Shown: positions 1-8,817, counted from the stretch's first letter. The stretch is 64,000 bases of DNA from Palsa-504 sp963744575 (GCA_963744575.1 CAVUUF010000025.1:372001-436000), one strand, 5' to 3'. Program-made: numbers and translations. The notes: generated from the sequence alone by a model not told the origin.

Positions 1-554
1 TGCCGGTAGCCGTTCACGTCGTCGGTGAGCTGGTAGCCGGCCTGCTGCACGGCCGCGAAGAAGGCGCCGAACAACGGGTTGGTGGCCGGGCCCCGCTCGA
101 GCACCAGCGGCCCGGTGTGCCCGCGGAACGGGTCGTCCGGGTCGGCGGCCAGGCAGTTCTCCATCCGCTTGAAGTAGGGCAGGCAGTGCGCGTAGTCCCA
201 GTCGGCCATGCCCGCATCCGCCGCCCAGCGCTCGTAGTCCAGCGGGTTGCCGCGCTGGAAGATCATCCCGTTGATGCTGCTCGAACCGCCCAGGACCTTG
301 CCGCGGGCGTGATAGACGCGCCGCCCGTTCAGGTACGGCTCCGGCTCGCTTTCGTACTTCCAGTCGTAGAACCGGTTGCCGATGGGGATGGTGAGCGCGG
401 CCGGCATGTGGATGAACGGGTCCCAGATGTAGTCCGGGCGGCCGGCCTCGAGCACGAGCACGCGCGCGCCCGGGTCCGCCGACAGCCGGTTCGCCAGGGC
501 GCTGCCCGCGGACCCGCCGCCGACGATGACGAAGTCATAGGTGTGAGCTGCCAT
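1..554 (-). CDS. GMC-family oxidoreductase (choline dehydrogenase-like), N-terminal part, cut by window edge
   Basis: About 184 codons are visible; the C-terminal part lies outside the window. The protein begins MAAHTYDFVIVGGGSAGSAL, a classic FAD-binding Rossmann motif (GxGxxG type) near residues 11-16. It continues with an alanine-rich helix, VLVLEAG with the ribose-binding Glu, and the GMC signature region ARGKVLGGSSSINGM followed by QRGNPLDYERWA. These features are diagnostic of glucose-methanol-choline flavoenzymes, which oxidise alcohols. The exact substrate cannot be inferred. The ATG at 552-554 is the natural start because the FAD motif begins within ten residues. Confidence 0.9.
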   Translation of the reverse strand, partial: MAAHTYDFVIVGGGSAGSALANRLSADPGARVLVLEAGRPDYIWDPFIHMPAALTIPIGNRFYDWKYESEPEPYLNGRRVYHARGKVLGGSSSINGMIFQRGNPLDYERWAADAGMADWDYAHCLPYFKRMENCLAADPDDPFRGHTGPLVLERGPATNPLFGAFFAAVQQAGYQLTDDVNGYR

Positions 555-677
555 GGGTGCTCTGTCCTCCCACTCGCCTCGGGGGGCGCCGTTGCGGCGC
601 TGCCTCCCATCGTCGCTCGTTCCTCGCCGCTCAGTCCAGGCAGCGCCGCGGCCCCTTGGCTCGCCGGGGAGCGCCCG

Positions 678-1231
678 TCAGGACTGGGTGGCGGCGTCGA
701 GGTTCTCGCGCACGGTCTGGGTCATCTGGTGGTCTGGTCCCAGGTAACGCTCGCAGTCGGTCAGGGCCCGCTGCAAGACCGTGACCACGTCGGTCAGCCG
801 CCCGGCCGTGTAGTACGCGGTGGCGAGGTTGCACCGGGTGGTCAGGGTCTCGATGTCGCCGGCCCCGGAGCATCCGCTCGCTGTCGGCCAGGGCGCGCTC
901 GTACTGCGGGATGGCGTCGGTCAGCCGGCGGGCCTGCTGGTAGCAGGCGGCCAGGTTGGAGCGCGCGGTGAGGGTGTCGCGGTGGTCCGCGCCCTGCACC
1001 CCCATCCGGTCGGCCAGGTGCGCTCGTACTGCGGGATCGTAGGCCGCGGCCAGACGGTCCCTGGCCACCACGGCGTTGGCGTGGGCCGATCCGAGCAGCC
1101 GGGTGCTGGTGGCCACCATGGACTTCCAGTAGGTGATGGCCGCGTCGGACAGCCTGGCGTGGCAGGCGCCGGGCCAGGCCGGGCAGCAGTGGCGGGGCCT
1201 GCGGGGCTGGCGGGGCAGACGGGATGAACAA
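678..1231 (-). pseudogene. Remnant of a tetratricopeptide-repeat (TPR_12) protein
   Basis: Segments such as DTLTARSNLAACYQQARRLTD and IPQYERALADSERM are typical of the 42-residue NB-ARC-associated TPR repeats of actinomycetes. The reading frame breaks near 865: beyond it the repeat continues in another frame as TLTTRCNLATAYYTAGRLTD and ends at a stop at 678-680. A second junction near 1030-1050 has lost part of a repeat, consistent with recombination between repeats. No intact start is visible. The fragment was probably the C-terminal repeat region of a signalling or STAND-type protein. Confidence 0.7.
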
Positions 1232-1245
1232 GCGGCCCGCAGAGG

Positions 1246-1677
1246 TCAGGTCACGCAGAACTCGTTGCCCTCCGGGTCACGCAGCACGATCGAGTCGCCG
1301 AAGATGTCATCGTTCTCCCAGGCGAGGCTGGCACCTGCCCGTACCAGCTGCTCCACCTTCTCGCTGACCAGCCGCTTGCGCTCCTCGCCTCTGACCCCGC
1401 GCCCGGCCACCCGGACGTCGAGGTGGACGCGGTTCTTGGCGGCCTTGCCTTCGGGTACGCGCTGAAAGAACAGCCGGGGACCTTCGCCCGCCGGGTCGAT
1501 CCGCGAGGCCACCTCGCCGGACCTCTCCTCCGGTATCCCCGCCGACCGGGCGAACTCTTCCCAGCTCTCGAAGCCCTCCGGCGGCGGCTCGGTGACGTAG
1601 CCGAGCGCCAGCCCCCAGAACTCGGCGAGCTTCTCCGGCTCGGCGGCGTCGAAGACCACCTGGATCCTCGTATACAT
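1246..1677 (-). CDS. VOC-family (glyoxalase-like) protein
   Basis: A 143-residue protein opening MYTRIQVVFDAAEPEKLAEFWGLALGY, the beta-strand plus helix that starts a vicinal-oxygen-chelate module. It ends with VLRDPEGNEFCVT, the conserved second-half strand carrying the metal-ligand Glu. The length fits a single-domain VOC protein with two beta-alpha-beta-beta-beta modules. Members are dioxygenases, lyases or antibiotic-binding proteins; the substrate is not inferable. It starts four bases from the end of a DinB fragment (1681-1824), so the two may have been an operon. Confidence 0.88.
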   Translation of the reverse strand: MYTRIQVVFDAAEPEKLAEFWGLALGYVTEPPPEGFESWEEFARSAGIPEERSGEVASRIDPAGEGPRLFFQRVPEGKAAKNRVHLDVRVAGRGVRGEERKRLVSEKVEQLVRAGASLAWENDDIFGDSIVLRDPEGNEFCVT

Positions 1678-1680
1678 AAG

Positions 1681-1824
1681 TCAGGCTCCTCCGCCATCGC
1701 GATGCCCGTCACAATGCTCGTCACGGTGACCGTCATACTTCCACAGGTACAGATCGCGCAGCAGTGCGATCTCGGCGCCGTGGTGCAGCATCCCCCGGTT
1801 GATGTGCAGGACGAGCTCGGCCAT
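1681..1824 (-). pseudogene. C-terminal scrap of a DinB-family protein
   Basis: The peptide LVLHINRGMLHHGAEIALLRDLY matches the last helix of actinobacterial DinB/YfiT-like proteins, in which the HH pair contributes to metal binding. Everything upstream is missing and the DNA runs directly into the 5' flank of the divergent enoyl-CoA hydratase gene. It ends just before the VOC gene starts. Confidence 0.6.
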
Positions 1825-1894
1825 GGCGGCCGAGGCCCGCGGTGGCACGGGCAATGGCACGGCATGATGGGGACTGAGCCGAGGAGTCACGCTG

Positions 1895-2629
1895 ATGATC
1901 GATCTGGAGATCACCGAAGGCGTCGCGTTCATCACCCTGAACAACCCCGCGACCAGGAACGCCCTGAGCGACGAACTGGCCGGCCAGTTCGTCGCGGCCT
2001 GCGACGAGGCGGACCGCGATCCGTCGGTCGGGGCCGCGGTCATCCGGGGCGCCGGCGGCACGTTCTGCTCCGGAGCCGAGCGCGGTCACCTGGACGAGGT
2101 CGGCCGCGATCCGGCCGAGGAGGGGCGGTACGCGACACTCGGCGGCATCTACCGGGTCTTCACCCGGGTCGGCCAGCTCGAGATGCCGACCATCGCCGCG
2201 GTCCGCGGCGCCGCGGTCGGAGCCGGGATCAACCTGATGCTCGCCACGGACCTGCGCATTGTCGCCGAGGACGCCCGCCTGATCAGCGGGTTCCTGCGGA
2301 TCGGCCTGCACCCGGGCGGCGGCCACTTCGGGCTGCTGGCGGAGCGCGCGGGTGCCGAGGCCGCCGCGGCGGCCGGCGTCTTCGGCGCGGAGATATCCGG
2401 CCTGCGGGCCGTGCAGGTCGGCCTGGCCTGGGAGGCGCTGCCGTCGGAGCAGGTCGAGGAGCGTGCCGCCGCACTGGCCCGGCGGCCTGCCCGGGATCCG
2501 CAGCTGGCCAGGAAGGCCACGGCCAGCCTGCGGACCGAACTCGGGCCGCCCCGGCTGCCGTGGACCGCCGCGCTCGAGGTCGAGCGGGGTGCTCAGCTCT
2601 GGTCGCTGCGCCGCCGGGTCACCCGATAA
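1895..2629 (+). CDS. Enoyl-CoA hydratase/isomerase family protein
   Basis: 244 residues with the crotonase fold. Near the N-terminus is FITLNNPATRNALS, and the first oxyanion-hole segment is AAVIRGAGGTFCSGAE. The second oxyanion segment is PTIAAVRGAAVGAGINLMLATDLRI, followed by FLRIGLHPGGGH. These match CoA-ester hydratases/isomerases of beta-oxidation or degradative pathways. The length is slightly shorter than the usual 255-265. It stands alone between a decayed DinB fragment and a NUDIX gene. A second crotonase lies at 41677-42498, with no close resemblance beyond the family motifs. Confidence 0.9.
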   Translation: MIDLEITEGVAFITLNNPATRNALSDELAGQFVAACDEADRDPSVGAAVIRGAGGTFCSGAERGHLDEVGRDPAEEGRYATLGGIYRVFTRVGQLEMPTIAAVRGAAVGAGINLMLATDLRIVAEDARLISGFLRIGLHPGGGHFGLLAERAGAEAAAAAGVFGAEISGLRAVQVGLAWEALPSEQVEERAAALARRPARDPQLARKATASLRTELGPPRLPWTAALEVERGAQLWSLRRRVTR

Positions 2630-2890
2630 CTATTCTCGGCCCGGCTCGTCCACATGGGCCGCCTGGTCCTCCACAGCTCCGCGCGCCTTGCTGCCCAGGC
2701 GAGTCCGTGATCGCGTCCACAGCCGGGAAGATCGTCTGCCCCTTCCCGTCCACAGGTTGCCCGGTCTCGTCCACCTGGCAATCCACAAGGAACTGGAGGT
2801 AGCGTGCTGTCTCCTGGGCAGTGCGGATGAAATCTATATGCGCCGGGCAGGGGCCCAGGTGGGGTTGGGGCGCGCGGCGAGGCGGTCATT

Positions 2891-3436
2891 ATGAGCAGAG
2901 CCGGCGACACCGCGATCGCTGCGACGGTGGAGCACCGCCGCAGGGTCGTCGTGGACGTCATCCTCCTGCTGATGAGGAACGGACGCATCCTATTGCGGGA
3001 AAGGGCTAACACCGGTTATGGCGACGGCGCGTATGAGCCGCCGACGGGCCAGCTATCGGACCGGGAGACGATCATCGAGACGGCGATCCGGGTGGCCTGG
3101 GCCGAAGCCGGCATCACCATCGGCGCCGAGAACGTGTCGCTCGCGCACGTCATGCACGACGTCTCGGGCAGCGGGCGGATGGAGTTCTTCCTGACCGTGA
3201 CCGGCTGGCAGGGCGAGCACACCTCGCCGGGCGCGCGCTGGTTCCCGGTCGGGAACCTGCCCACCAACATGCTGGACCGGTCCCGGGTGGCGCTGCGGAA
3301 CTACGCCGAGGGGATGCGCTTCTCCACCTACCCGGCGTTCGGCCCGGCCGGCACCGGCGGCGGCCCCGCACTGCCCGGCACCTCCCCCTGGCCGCCGCCG
3401 GCCGCCGTCCCCTGGCAGGACGCGTTCAGCGCCTGA
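2891..3436 (+). CDS. NUDIX-fold protein with a degenerate Nudix box
   Basis: 181 residues. The N-terminal strand VVVDVILLLMRNGRILLRERANTGYGDGAYEPPTGQL and the helix after it correspond to a NUDIX hydrolase domain. The Nudix box reads G-x5-E-x7-R-V-A-W-A-E-A-G-I. The usual RE-x-x-EE pattern has lost the Glu after Arg and the first Glu of the EE pair, so metal binding and pyrophosphohydrolase activity may be weakened. The C-terminal 40 residues are Pro/Gly/Ala-rich and probably disordered. No clear Shine-Dalgarno precedes the ATG. It could be a regulatory or substrate-binding NUDIX protein. Confidence 0.8.
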   Translation: MSRAGDTAIAATVEHRRRVVVDVILLLMRNGRILLRERANTGYGDGAYEPPTGQLSDRETIIETAIRVAWAEAGITIGAENVSLAHVMHDVSGSGRMEFFLTVTGWQGEHTSPGARWFPVGNLPTNMLDRSRVALRNYAEGMRFSTYPAFGPAGTGGGPALPGTSPWPPPAAVPWQDAFSA

Positions 3437-3498
3437 CCCCCAAAGGGGCCATCGCCCAGGGAGCCGGGGAGCCGGGGAGCCCCGATAGGCTGACCGAG

Positions 3499-4485
3499 AT
3501 GGCCGAGATCCTGAACGCGCACGGCTCGAAGAACGACATCTTCGTGGCCGCGATGACGCCGCGCGACTTCGCCTCCGGCGAGGACCTGCGTGCCTTCGTC
3601 CGCAGGCTGTGTGACCGGGCCGGGCCGTTCGGCGGGGACGGCGTCTACTTCTACGACGCGGCGCCGCAAACACCCGAGGCCTGGTTCTTCAACCCCGACG
3701 GCACCTCCGCCGAATTCTGCGGCAACGGCATGCGCTGCCTGGGCCGGGTGATCCTGGACCTGCGCGGGACCGGCAGCATGACAATCCGCAGCGGCCAGGC
3801 CGAATACACGGTCAGCCGCGGGGTCACCACCGCGGAGGGCGTCCGCCAGATCAGCCTCGAGCACCCAGGCGTCGACTTCACCCCCCGGACCCCCGTGGTA
3901 ACGGGCCGGAACCCGCTGGCCGGGGCCCGCCTGCCCGAACTCGACCCGGCCCTGGCGTTCACCGCGGTCACCATCCCGAACCCCCACCTGATCGCGGTCG
4001 TCGACAAGTACGTCGAGTCGGACCTGATCGCGATGGGAGAGAAAATAGCCAGCCGCCCCGACGTGTTCCCGGCCGGCGCGAACCTGTCGGTACTGCTCCC
4101 GATCGAGCCCGCCGAGGTCTTCGTCCGGACCTTCGAGCGCGGCGCCGGGCTCACCGCCTCGTGCGGCTCCGGCATGGCCGCCTCGCGGGCGGTGTACTCT
4201 CGCGCCACCCAGGTCGACCCGGAGCGCGAGGTCACGGTGCGCAACGCCGGCGGGATGGCCACGGTGTCGCTCAAGGTCCGGCAGCGGCGGTGGCACCCGG
4301 TCCTGGAGGGCAACGCCACGTTCGTCTACCGGGCCGAGGTCGACCCGGCCGCGCTGGCCCGCGGCCAGGTCCCGGCCGACGCTGACCGCGAGTTCCGCCC
4401 GGACGAGGGCGGCGCCTACGCCGCCGCCGAGGAGCGCAACGCCGCCCGCCTGCGCGCCGCGGGCATCGAAACCGGGCCCCGGTAA
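3499..4485 (+). CDS. dapF: Diaminopimelate epimerase
   Basis: Converts LL- to meso-diaminopimelate in lysine and peptidoglycan precursor synthesis in the cytoplasm. The 328-residue protein carries both catalytic cysteines in canonical context: Cys74 in AEFCGNGMRC and Cys222 in TASCGSGMAAS. It also has the substrate-binding segments FNPDGTSAE and IPNPHLIAVV. The C-terminal tail beyond about residue 275 is longer and more charged than in typical 275-290-residue enzymes. It is followed by a hairpin terminator candidate and by a lipid-kinase gene in the opposite direction. Confidence 0.95.
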   Translation: MAEILNAHGSKNDIFVAAMTPRDFASGEDLRAFVRRLCDRAGPFGGDGVYFYDAAPQTPEAWFFNPDGTSAEFCGNGMRCLGRVILDLRGTGSMTIRSGQAEYTVSRGVTTAEGVRQISLEHPGVDFTPRTPVVTGRNPLAGARLPELDPALAFTAVTIPNPHLIAVVDKYVESDLIAMGEKIASRPDVFPAGANLSVLLPIEPAEVFVRTFERGAGLTASCGSGMAASRAVYSRATQVDPEREVTVRNAGGMATVSLKVRQRRWHPVLEGNATFVYRAEVDPAALARGQVPADADREFRPDEGGAYAAAEERNAARLRAAGIETGPR

Positions 4486-4507
4486 GATCACCACTTGGAT
4501 CAAGCGC

Positions 4508-4575
4508 GAAGCCGGCCCTTCAGGGCCGGGAGGAGCGCGTACGGCGGGCCAGTCCTTCAGGGCGGGGAGCAGTCA
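4508..4575 (+). repeat. Two tandem CTTCAGGGC hairpin motifs, possible orphan IS200/IS605-type end
   Basis: A perfect 7-bp stem CCGGCCC/GGGCCGG closes a TTCA loop at 4512-4529. A second partial copy (CCTTCAGGGCGGGGAGCAGTC) follows at 4554-4573. This wording resembles the structured 3' end next to tnpB genes in actinomycetes, but no tnpA or tnpB is present. It may be a scar of a lost element or simply part of the dapF 3' region. Confidence 0.35.
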
Positions 4576-4596
4576 AGAAGGTCATTATCCCGAACG

Positions 4597-4617
4597 GGCG
4601 GGGTCATCCGCCCCGCC
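4597..4617. terminator. Candidate bidirectional terminator hairpin
   Basis: GGCGGGG and CCCCGCC form a 7-bp G+C stem around a TCATCCG loop, between the convergent dapF and lipid-kinase genes. No long T-run follows, but the tail AAATCTGCCTCGTTTTA is the most T-rich stretch nearby. The position favours a terminator. Confidence 0.5.
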
Positions 4618-4631
4618 AAATCTGCCTCGTT

Positions 4632-5570
4632 TTACCTGGGCTGGCGCACGATCAGGGCGCCCGGGCACACCGAGACCTCGAGCACCGGGGCCGGACTGAC
4701 GATCTCGCCGTCGACCTGCCGCGGCAGCTCAACCTCCGCGCTGATCCGGACGTGCCGGGCCGGGACGCGCTCGAGCTGGCGGTCCTGACCCCGGCGCAGC
4801 AGCACCCGGTCGGCCACCCGGATCCAGCCCCAGGTGCCCGCGGGGGCGAGGACGCCGACGTCGAGCAGCCCGTCGTCGAGCCGGGCCTGGGGCAGCAGGG
4901 TGAACCCTCCCGGTAGCAGGCCGGCGTTGGCGACCACCACGCAGCGCGCCCGGCGCCGCATCGGTTCGGCGTCGTCCCGCTGCACGGTGAACTCACGCGG
5001 CGGCAGCGACAGCCGCGTCGCGCCCGCCAGCGCATAGGCCATCCAGCCGAACCTCCGCTTGAGCTGTGCGCCCGCCGCCGCGACCACGGCCGCGTCCAGC
5101 CCGATCCCCGCCATCGCCGTGAACACGGTCCCGCCAGCGTCCGCGCCGCCCGCGCCCCTCCCGCTGCCCGCACCCGTCCCACCGTCGCCGGCCTCCCCGA
5201 TACGGCCCAGGTCGATCGGGCGGTCCCGGCCGCCGAACCCGGCCTCCACCGCCCGCTCGGGCCGGCCCGGCACGCCCAGCGCCCGCGCGGTCAGGTTCGC
5301 GGTGCCCAGTGGCACGATCGCCAGCGGCACGCCGGTCCCGGCCAGCGCCTCGGCGCAGGCCCGCACGGTCCCGTCGCCTCCGGCTGCGAACACCAGGCCG
5401 GCCCCGGCCGCCACCGCCCGGCGGGTCAGTGCCAGGCCGCTTTCCGCGGCGCTGGTCTCGGCGAACCAGGGTTCCCAGCCGTGCTCCTTCGCCGCCGCCC
5501 CGCAGCGCCGCTGGAATCCCCGCGGATCGCGCAGCAGCGTCCGGTTAACCACAAACGCGGCTGCCTGCAT
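4632..5570 (-). CDS. Diacylglycerol/sphingosine-kinase-like lipid kinase
   Basis: About 312 residues of the DAGK catalytic family. The nucleotide-binding signature AAGGDGTVRACAEALAGTGVPLAIVPLGTANLTARALG lies at about residues 60-100. DGLLDVGVL and the C-terminal VDGE segment complete the beta-sandwich. The enzyme would phosphorylate a lipid alcohol with ATP at the membrane. A Gly/Ala-rich low-complexity insert near residues 130-148 is unusual. I chose the ATG at 5570; a TTG two codons upstream in the same frame is possible. Confidence 0.85.
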   Translation of the reverse strand: MQAAAFVVNRTLLRDPRGFQRRCGAAAKEHGWEPWFAETSAAESGLALTRRAVAAGAGLVFAAGGDGTVRACAEALAGTGVPLAIVPLGTANLTARALGVPGRPERAVEAGFGGRDRPIDLGRIGEAGDGGTGAGSGRGAGGADAGGTVFTAMAGIGLDAAVVAAAGAQLKRRFGWMAYALAGATRLSLPPREFTVQRDDAEPMRRRARCVVVANAGLLPGGFTLLPQARLDDGLLDVGVLAPAGTWGWIRVADRVLLRRGQDRQLERVPARHVRISAEVELPRQVDGEIVSPAPVLEVSVCPGALIVRQPR

Positions 5571-5697
5571 AACCAATTCTTAACCACCCGCAGCCGACTA
5601 CGGAGCGACCGCACCGCACCTGCCGCCCCGCCAGCCCCACCTGCCCCGCTATCCTCCGGTCCGACGGCCCCGAAATGCGCAAACGAGGTTCGATCGT

Positions 5698-7080
5698 CTA
5701 GCCGGGCAGGCTCTCCACAGCGCCGGTGGCGATGGCCGTGACGAGCTGGGCGTGATCCCGCTCGTTCTGGTCGGCGTACAGGCGGGCGAACCGGCCGATC
5801 GCGGCGGCGAACTTGGTGGCCTGTCCGATATAAGCGTCGATGGCCATCGGGTCGCCAGTGCGAGCGTGGGCGCGGGCGAGCGTCTCGCCGCATGCGGTCG
5901 CGAACTGGACCAGGCGAGGGGCGATCAGGTCGGTCGTCGGGATGATCTTCATGTCGCGAAATTGCCGCACGTAGTAGTCTCTCCCCCGAAGCGAGCCCCA
6001 GCCGGCGAAAATGTCGGTGGCGCTCTGGATCAGCCGCTTGCCATTGATCACCCGCGCGCCGTGGCCGCGGTGTCGACTCGGCTGGGTGTAGGCCTCATAC
6101 ACCGCCGGTCCAGCCTGCTTGACCTGCAAGAACAACGGATCGGCGCCGGTTCGGCCCTCGAGCAGGACCAGGTAGACCTGCATCCCCACGCTGCCTACCC
6201 CGACGACCTGGCGGACGACGTCGACCGCGGTGAACCGGTCGAACAGGCTCCGCCGGTCCTCTTGGAGCGTCAGCCGGTACTCGGCGAGGAGGTGGTCGAC
6301 CAGGTAGTCCTGCTCGTCGTCACTGACCGTGACGCGGATGGGAGGATCCTCGGTGATCCGGGGGCGCCCGTGTGTCATCGTCGTGAGCTTGGCGAAGGCT
6401 CCCCGGCTGGTGCGACGCTTCCGCTTCTTCTCGATGTGAATCGAAACCCGCCCGCGGTCGGCTGGCTCGAAGTAGCTGATCAGGCTGTCGACATGGGTAC
6501 TGTCGTACCAGATGTCGAGCTCAGGCATCGTCGCGTACCGGCGCATGCGCCTGCAGTAGGCCTCCACGCCTGCGGTGACCGCGGCGGCCGCCAGGCCCGG
6601 CTTGACCCGGTTCTCCCGCGCTGCCACCACCAGGCTGGCCGCGAAACGCTTGACGTCCCACTCAAACGGGCCGGGCAGGGTTTCGTCGAAGTCACGCAGA
6701 TCGAACGACAAGTTCCGCTCCGGCGTGGCCCATAGGCCGAAGTTCAGGACATGGGCATCGCCGCACAACTGGACCATCAGCCCGCTGTCGGGCTGACTGG
6801 CCAGGTCGCCAGCCATGACGGCGGCGGCACCCCGGTAGTAGTTCCACGGAGAAACCGCCATGCGCTGATGCCGGAGAGGAACCAGCTCGGGCACCCGGAT
6901 CTGGTTCTGGGCCAGGATCGCCTGCAGCGCGTCACGCCCGCGGTCCCCCTCGTCCCAGTACCCCAATGCGTCCCGCGGGGCCCGCTTCCGGGCGCCCTTC
7001 CCGGACGATCGCCGCTCCGCGCTTGTCGCCGCCACGTCGTGCGGCACCGGCACTGGCCCCGGTGAGCTGGATTCGGTCAT
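5698..7080 (-). CDS. DUF2252 domain-containing protein
   Basis: 460 residues. Recognised from the family pattern PLRHQRMAVSPWNYYRGAAAVMAGDLA, then VQLCGDAHVLNFGLWATPERNLSFDLRDFDETLPGPFEWDVKR. The C-terminal half contains GRTGADPLFLQVKQA and RVINGKRLIQSATDIFAGW. The GDAH...N and DFDE motifs resemble the catalytic loop and DFG-like segment of aminoglycoside phosphotransferase/kinase folds, so a small-molecule kinase role is plausible, but none is established for the family. The N-terminal 40 residues are basic and low-complexity. It reads in the same direction as the PRC-barrel gene upstream. Confidence 0.88.
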   Translation of the reverse strand: MTESSSPGPVPVPHDVAATSAERRSSGKGARKRAPRDALGYWDEGDRGRDALQAILAQNQIRVPELVPLRHQRMAVSPWNYYRGAAAVMAGDLASQPDSGLMVQLCGDAHVLNFGLWATPERNLSFDLRDFDETLPGPFEWDVKRFAASLVVAARENRVKPGLAAAAVTAGVEAYCRRMRRYATMPELDIWYDSTHVDSLISYFEPADRGRVSIHIEKKRKRRTSRGAFAKLTTMTHGRPRITEDPPIRVTVSDDEQDYLVDHLLAEYRLTLQEDRRSLFDRFTAVDVVRQVVGVGSVGMQVYLVLLEGRTGADPLFLQVKQAGPAVYEAYTQPSRHRGHGARVINGKRLIQSATDIFAGWGSLRGRDYYVRQFRDMKIIPTTDLIAPRLVQFATACGETLARAHARTGDPMAIDAYIGQATKFAAAIGRFARLYADQNERDHAQLVTAIATGAVESLPG

Positions 7081-7135
7081 AAGGTTCGCCCCGGCGAGTC
7101 GCGTTCAGCCAACTGTACGCCGGGCCGCCCCCTGT

Positions 7136-7726
7136 TCAGCCGGCTGGCGGCAGGTCTTCTACCTGCTTCTTGGTCAGGCTGAGCCGGATCCCGTTGTCCA
7201 CACCGGTCACCGCGCTGACCGGGATGGAGACCTTCTTGCGCCCCCACAGATGCCCCTCCTGAAGCAGCACGTGCGTCACCCGGTGGTCGTCCGGGTCGAC
7301 CAGGAAGCCCTGGACCTGCCCGATCTCACCGTCGAGGGCATGGACGGGCTCACCGCGGTCCACGTCTGCCTCGCCCAGCGGGACAACGTCCTGGACAATG
7401 GGCGGCACCGGAGATGTGACGCCCATCGGGGCGTTCAGGCCGCCGAGCCCCAGGCCACCGGTAAGGTCATCGACCAGTTCCGTCTCCTGGGCAGGCTCCA
7501 GCCTGCCGAACTCTTCCACGGTGCAGCGCAGCCTGATGTCATCCGCCGTGGTGTCGACCAGGTCGATCGGGACGAGCCTGCCCACCCCCAGCCGGTGCTT
7601 CGGCTCGATGACCAGGTGCGTCACCGTCTCGGTGGCCGGATCGATGATCACGCGGCTGACCCTGCCGCCTGGGCCGTTCACGCAACTGGCCGTGGCCCCC
7701 ATCGCGAACTCGGTCTCTTCGGACAT
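7136..7726 (-). CDS. PRC-barrel domain protein, two repeats
   Basis: 196 residues with two similar beta-barrel modules. The first (residues 10-70) contains GGRVSRVIIDPATETVTHLVIE. The second (about 130-190) contains DGEIGQVQGFLVDPDDHRVTHVLLQEGHLWGRKKVSIP. PRC-barrels occur in RimM and the photosynthetic H subunit and bind protein or RNA partners. Stand-alone two-domain forms are common near stress genes in actinomycetes. The start is preceded by GGAGCAAGCAGCG, a weak ribosome site. It may share a transcript with the DUF2252 gene 55 bases downstream. Confidence 0.85.
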   Translation of the reverse strand: MSEETEFAMGATASCVNGPGGRVSRVIIDPATETVTHLVIEPKHRLGVGRLVPIDLVDTTADDIRLRCTVEEFGRLEPAQETELVDDLTGGLGLGGLNAPMGVTSPVPPIVQDVVPLGEADVDRGEPVHALDGEIGQVQGFLVDPDDHRVTHVLLQEGHLWGRKKVSIPVSAVTGVDNGIRLSLTKKQVEDLPPAG

Positions 7727-7963
7727 CGCTGCTTGCTCCTGTCCCAGACGTCGCGAGCATCCCTCCAGCTAACCTTAAGGTCGCGCGGCCGCAGCGGCTA
7801 AGGTCCGCCGCAGAGCAATCGCGACCGCCGCACCCGAACGCCCGCAGATTCGGGCCGAACGGGCGTACCTCACGCCCCGTCGCATGGCAGGGCCTCGCTG
7901 GCCGCAGGCAAAGGCCCCAACCTAACCCCGCGACGCAGCAGGGGCGTCCCCGGGTCGCCGTCG

Positions 7964-8136
7964 TCAGCTGACGTCTCGGATGTCGTGTTCGCTGAGATCC
8001 GAAGCGTGCCGCGCGACCGTGCGGTAGTCGGCGTCGTGGTGGAGGACGGTCCGGCCGTGACGAGCCGCCGTAGCCGCGATCAGCGCAGCCAGCAGCAGCG
8101 ACGCCCACCGGCCGAGCCGGGCGATCTTCGAGGTCG
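7964..8136 (-). pseudogene. C-terminal fragment of a PIN-domain (VapC-like) toxin
   Basis: The open stretch ALIAATAARHGRTVLHHDAD followed by YRTVARHASDL matches the last helix and strand of PIN-domain ribonucleases, including the conserved Asp that ends the VLHHDAD strand. The N-terminal half is missing and no antitoxin is adjacent. The DNA upstream belongs to a different broken gene. Confidence 0.55.
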
Positions 8137-8172
8137 TCCGCCGGGCCGCCGACCAGGCCCCCGAGATCGGCC

Positions 8173-8624
8173 CTACGTTGCGATCCCGATTACCTGGCCG
8201 ATGGTATCTGACTGGGCCAGCACGGCGAGCATGTAATGGGCGACGTCGGCGCGGGGGATGGACCGCCCGCCGCGCACGTTCTGCCCGCGGGCGGTTCGGT
8301 AGCGGCCGGGAGAGGCGCTGATCGCCACGATCCGCCGCACCCCGGTTGCCCGCATCGCGTCGGTGATCGCCCGGGTGCCGGGGGCGGCGATCCCGGCGTC
8401 GGAGTTGTTGTGCGGCTGACTTCCGCGCGGGAGCGCAGGTGCGGGGACAGTTTCCCGGCCTGCCCGGAGATGATGCCGCCCAGGTAGACGATGCGCTGCA
8501 CACCCGCGGCTTTCGCGGCCGCGGCGAAGGTCCGCGCCGAGGTGCGGTCGCGCCGTTCGAACGACGCGTCCGTGCCGAGGGAGTGGATGAGATAGTAGGC
8601 GACGTCCACGCCGTCCAGGGACAT
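8173..8624 (-). pseudogene. Chimeric remnant of two NAD(P)H-binding (NmrA/YbjT-like) proteins
   Basis: The N-terminal part reads MSLDGVDVAYYLIHSLGTDA then AAGVQRIVYLGGIISGQ and SPHLRSRAEV, as in YbjT/DUF2867-type NAD(P)-binding proteins. Near 8410 the frame and the family change to APGTRAITDAMRATGVRRIV followed by AISASPGRY and RADVAHYMLAVL, typical of another NAD(P)H-binding family, ending at the stop at 8173. The glycine-rich N-terminal motif is missing. The junction looks like an illegitimate or microhomology-mediated fusion of two related genes. Confidence 0.65.
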
Positions 8625-8817
8625 GCTGTCAGTCTTACACGGCCCCGGCAAGGCCACCGCCCTCGAAGCCCTGCGAGCCAGGGCCACCGGCCCGCGAACC
8701 ATCCCAGGGCCCTGAGCAACCACCGCCAGCGGATCAGGCCCTGATGATGGGCAACGTCGGGTCCACGCGTGATATGCCGTCCGGCAGGGCATGGTCTCGA
8801 ATCGCTACGCTGACCGC

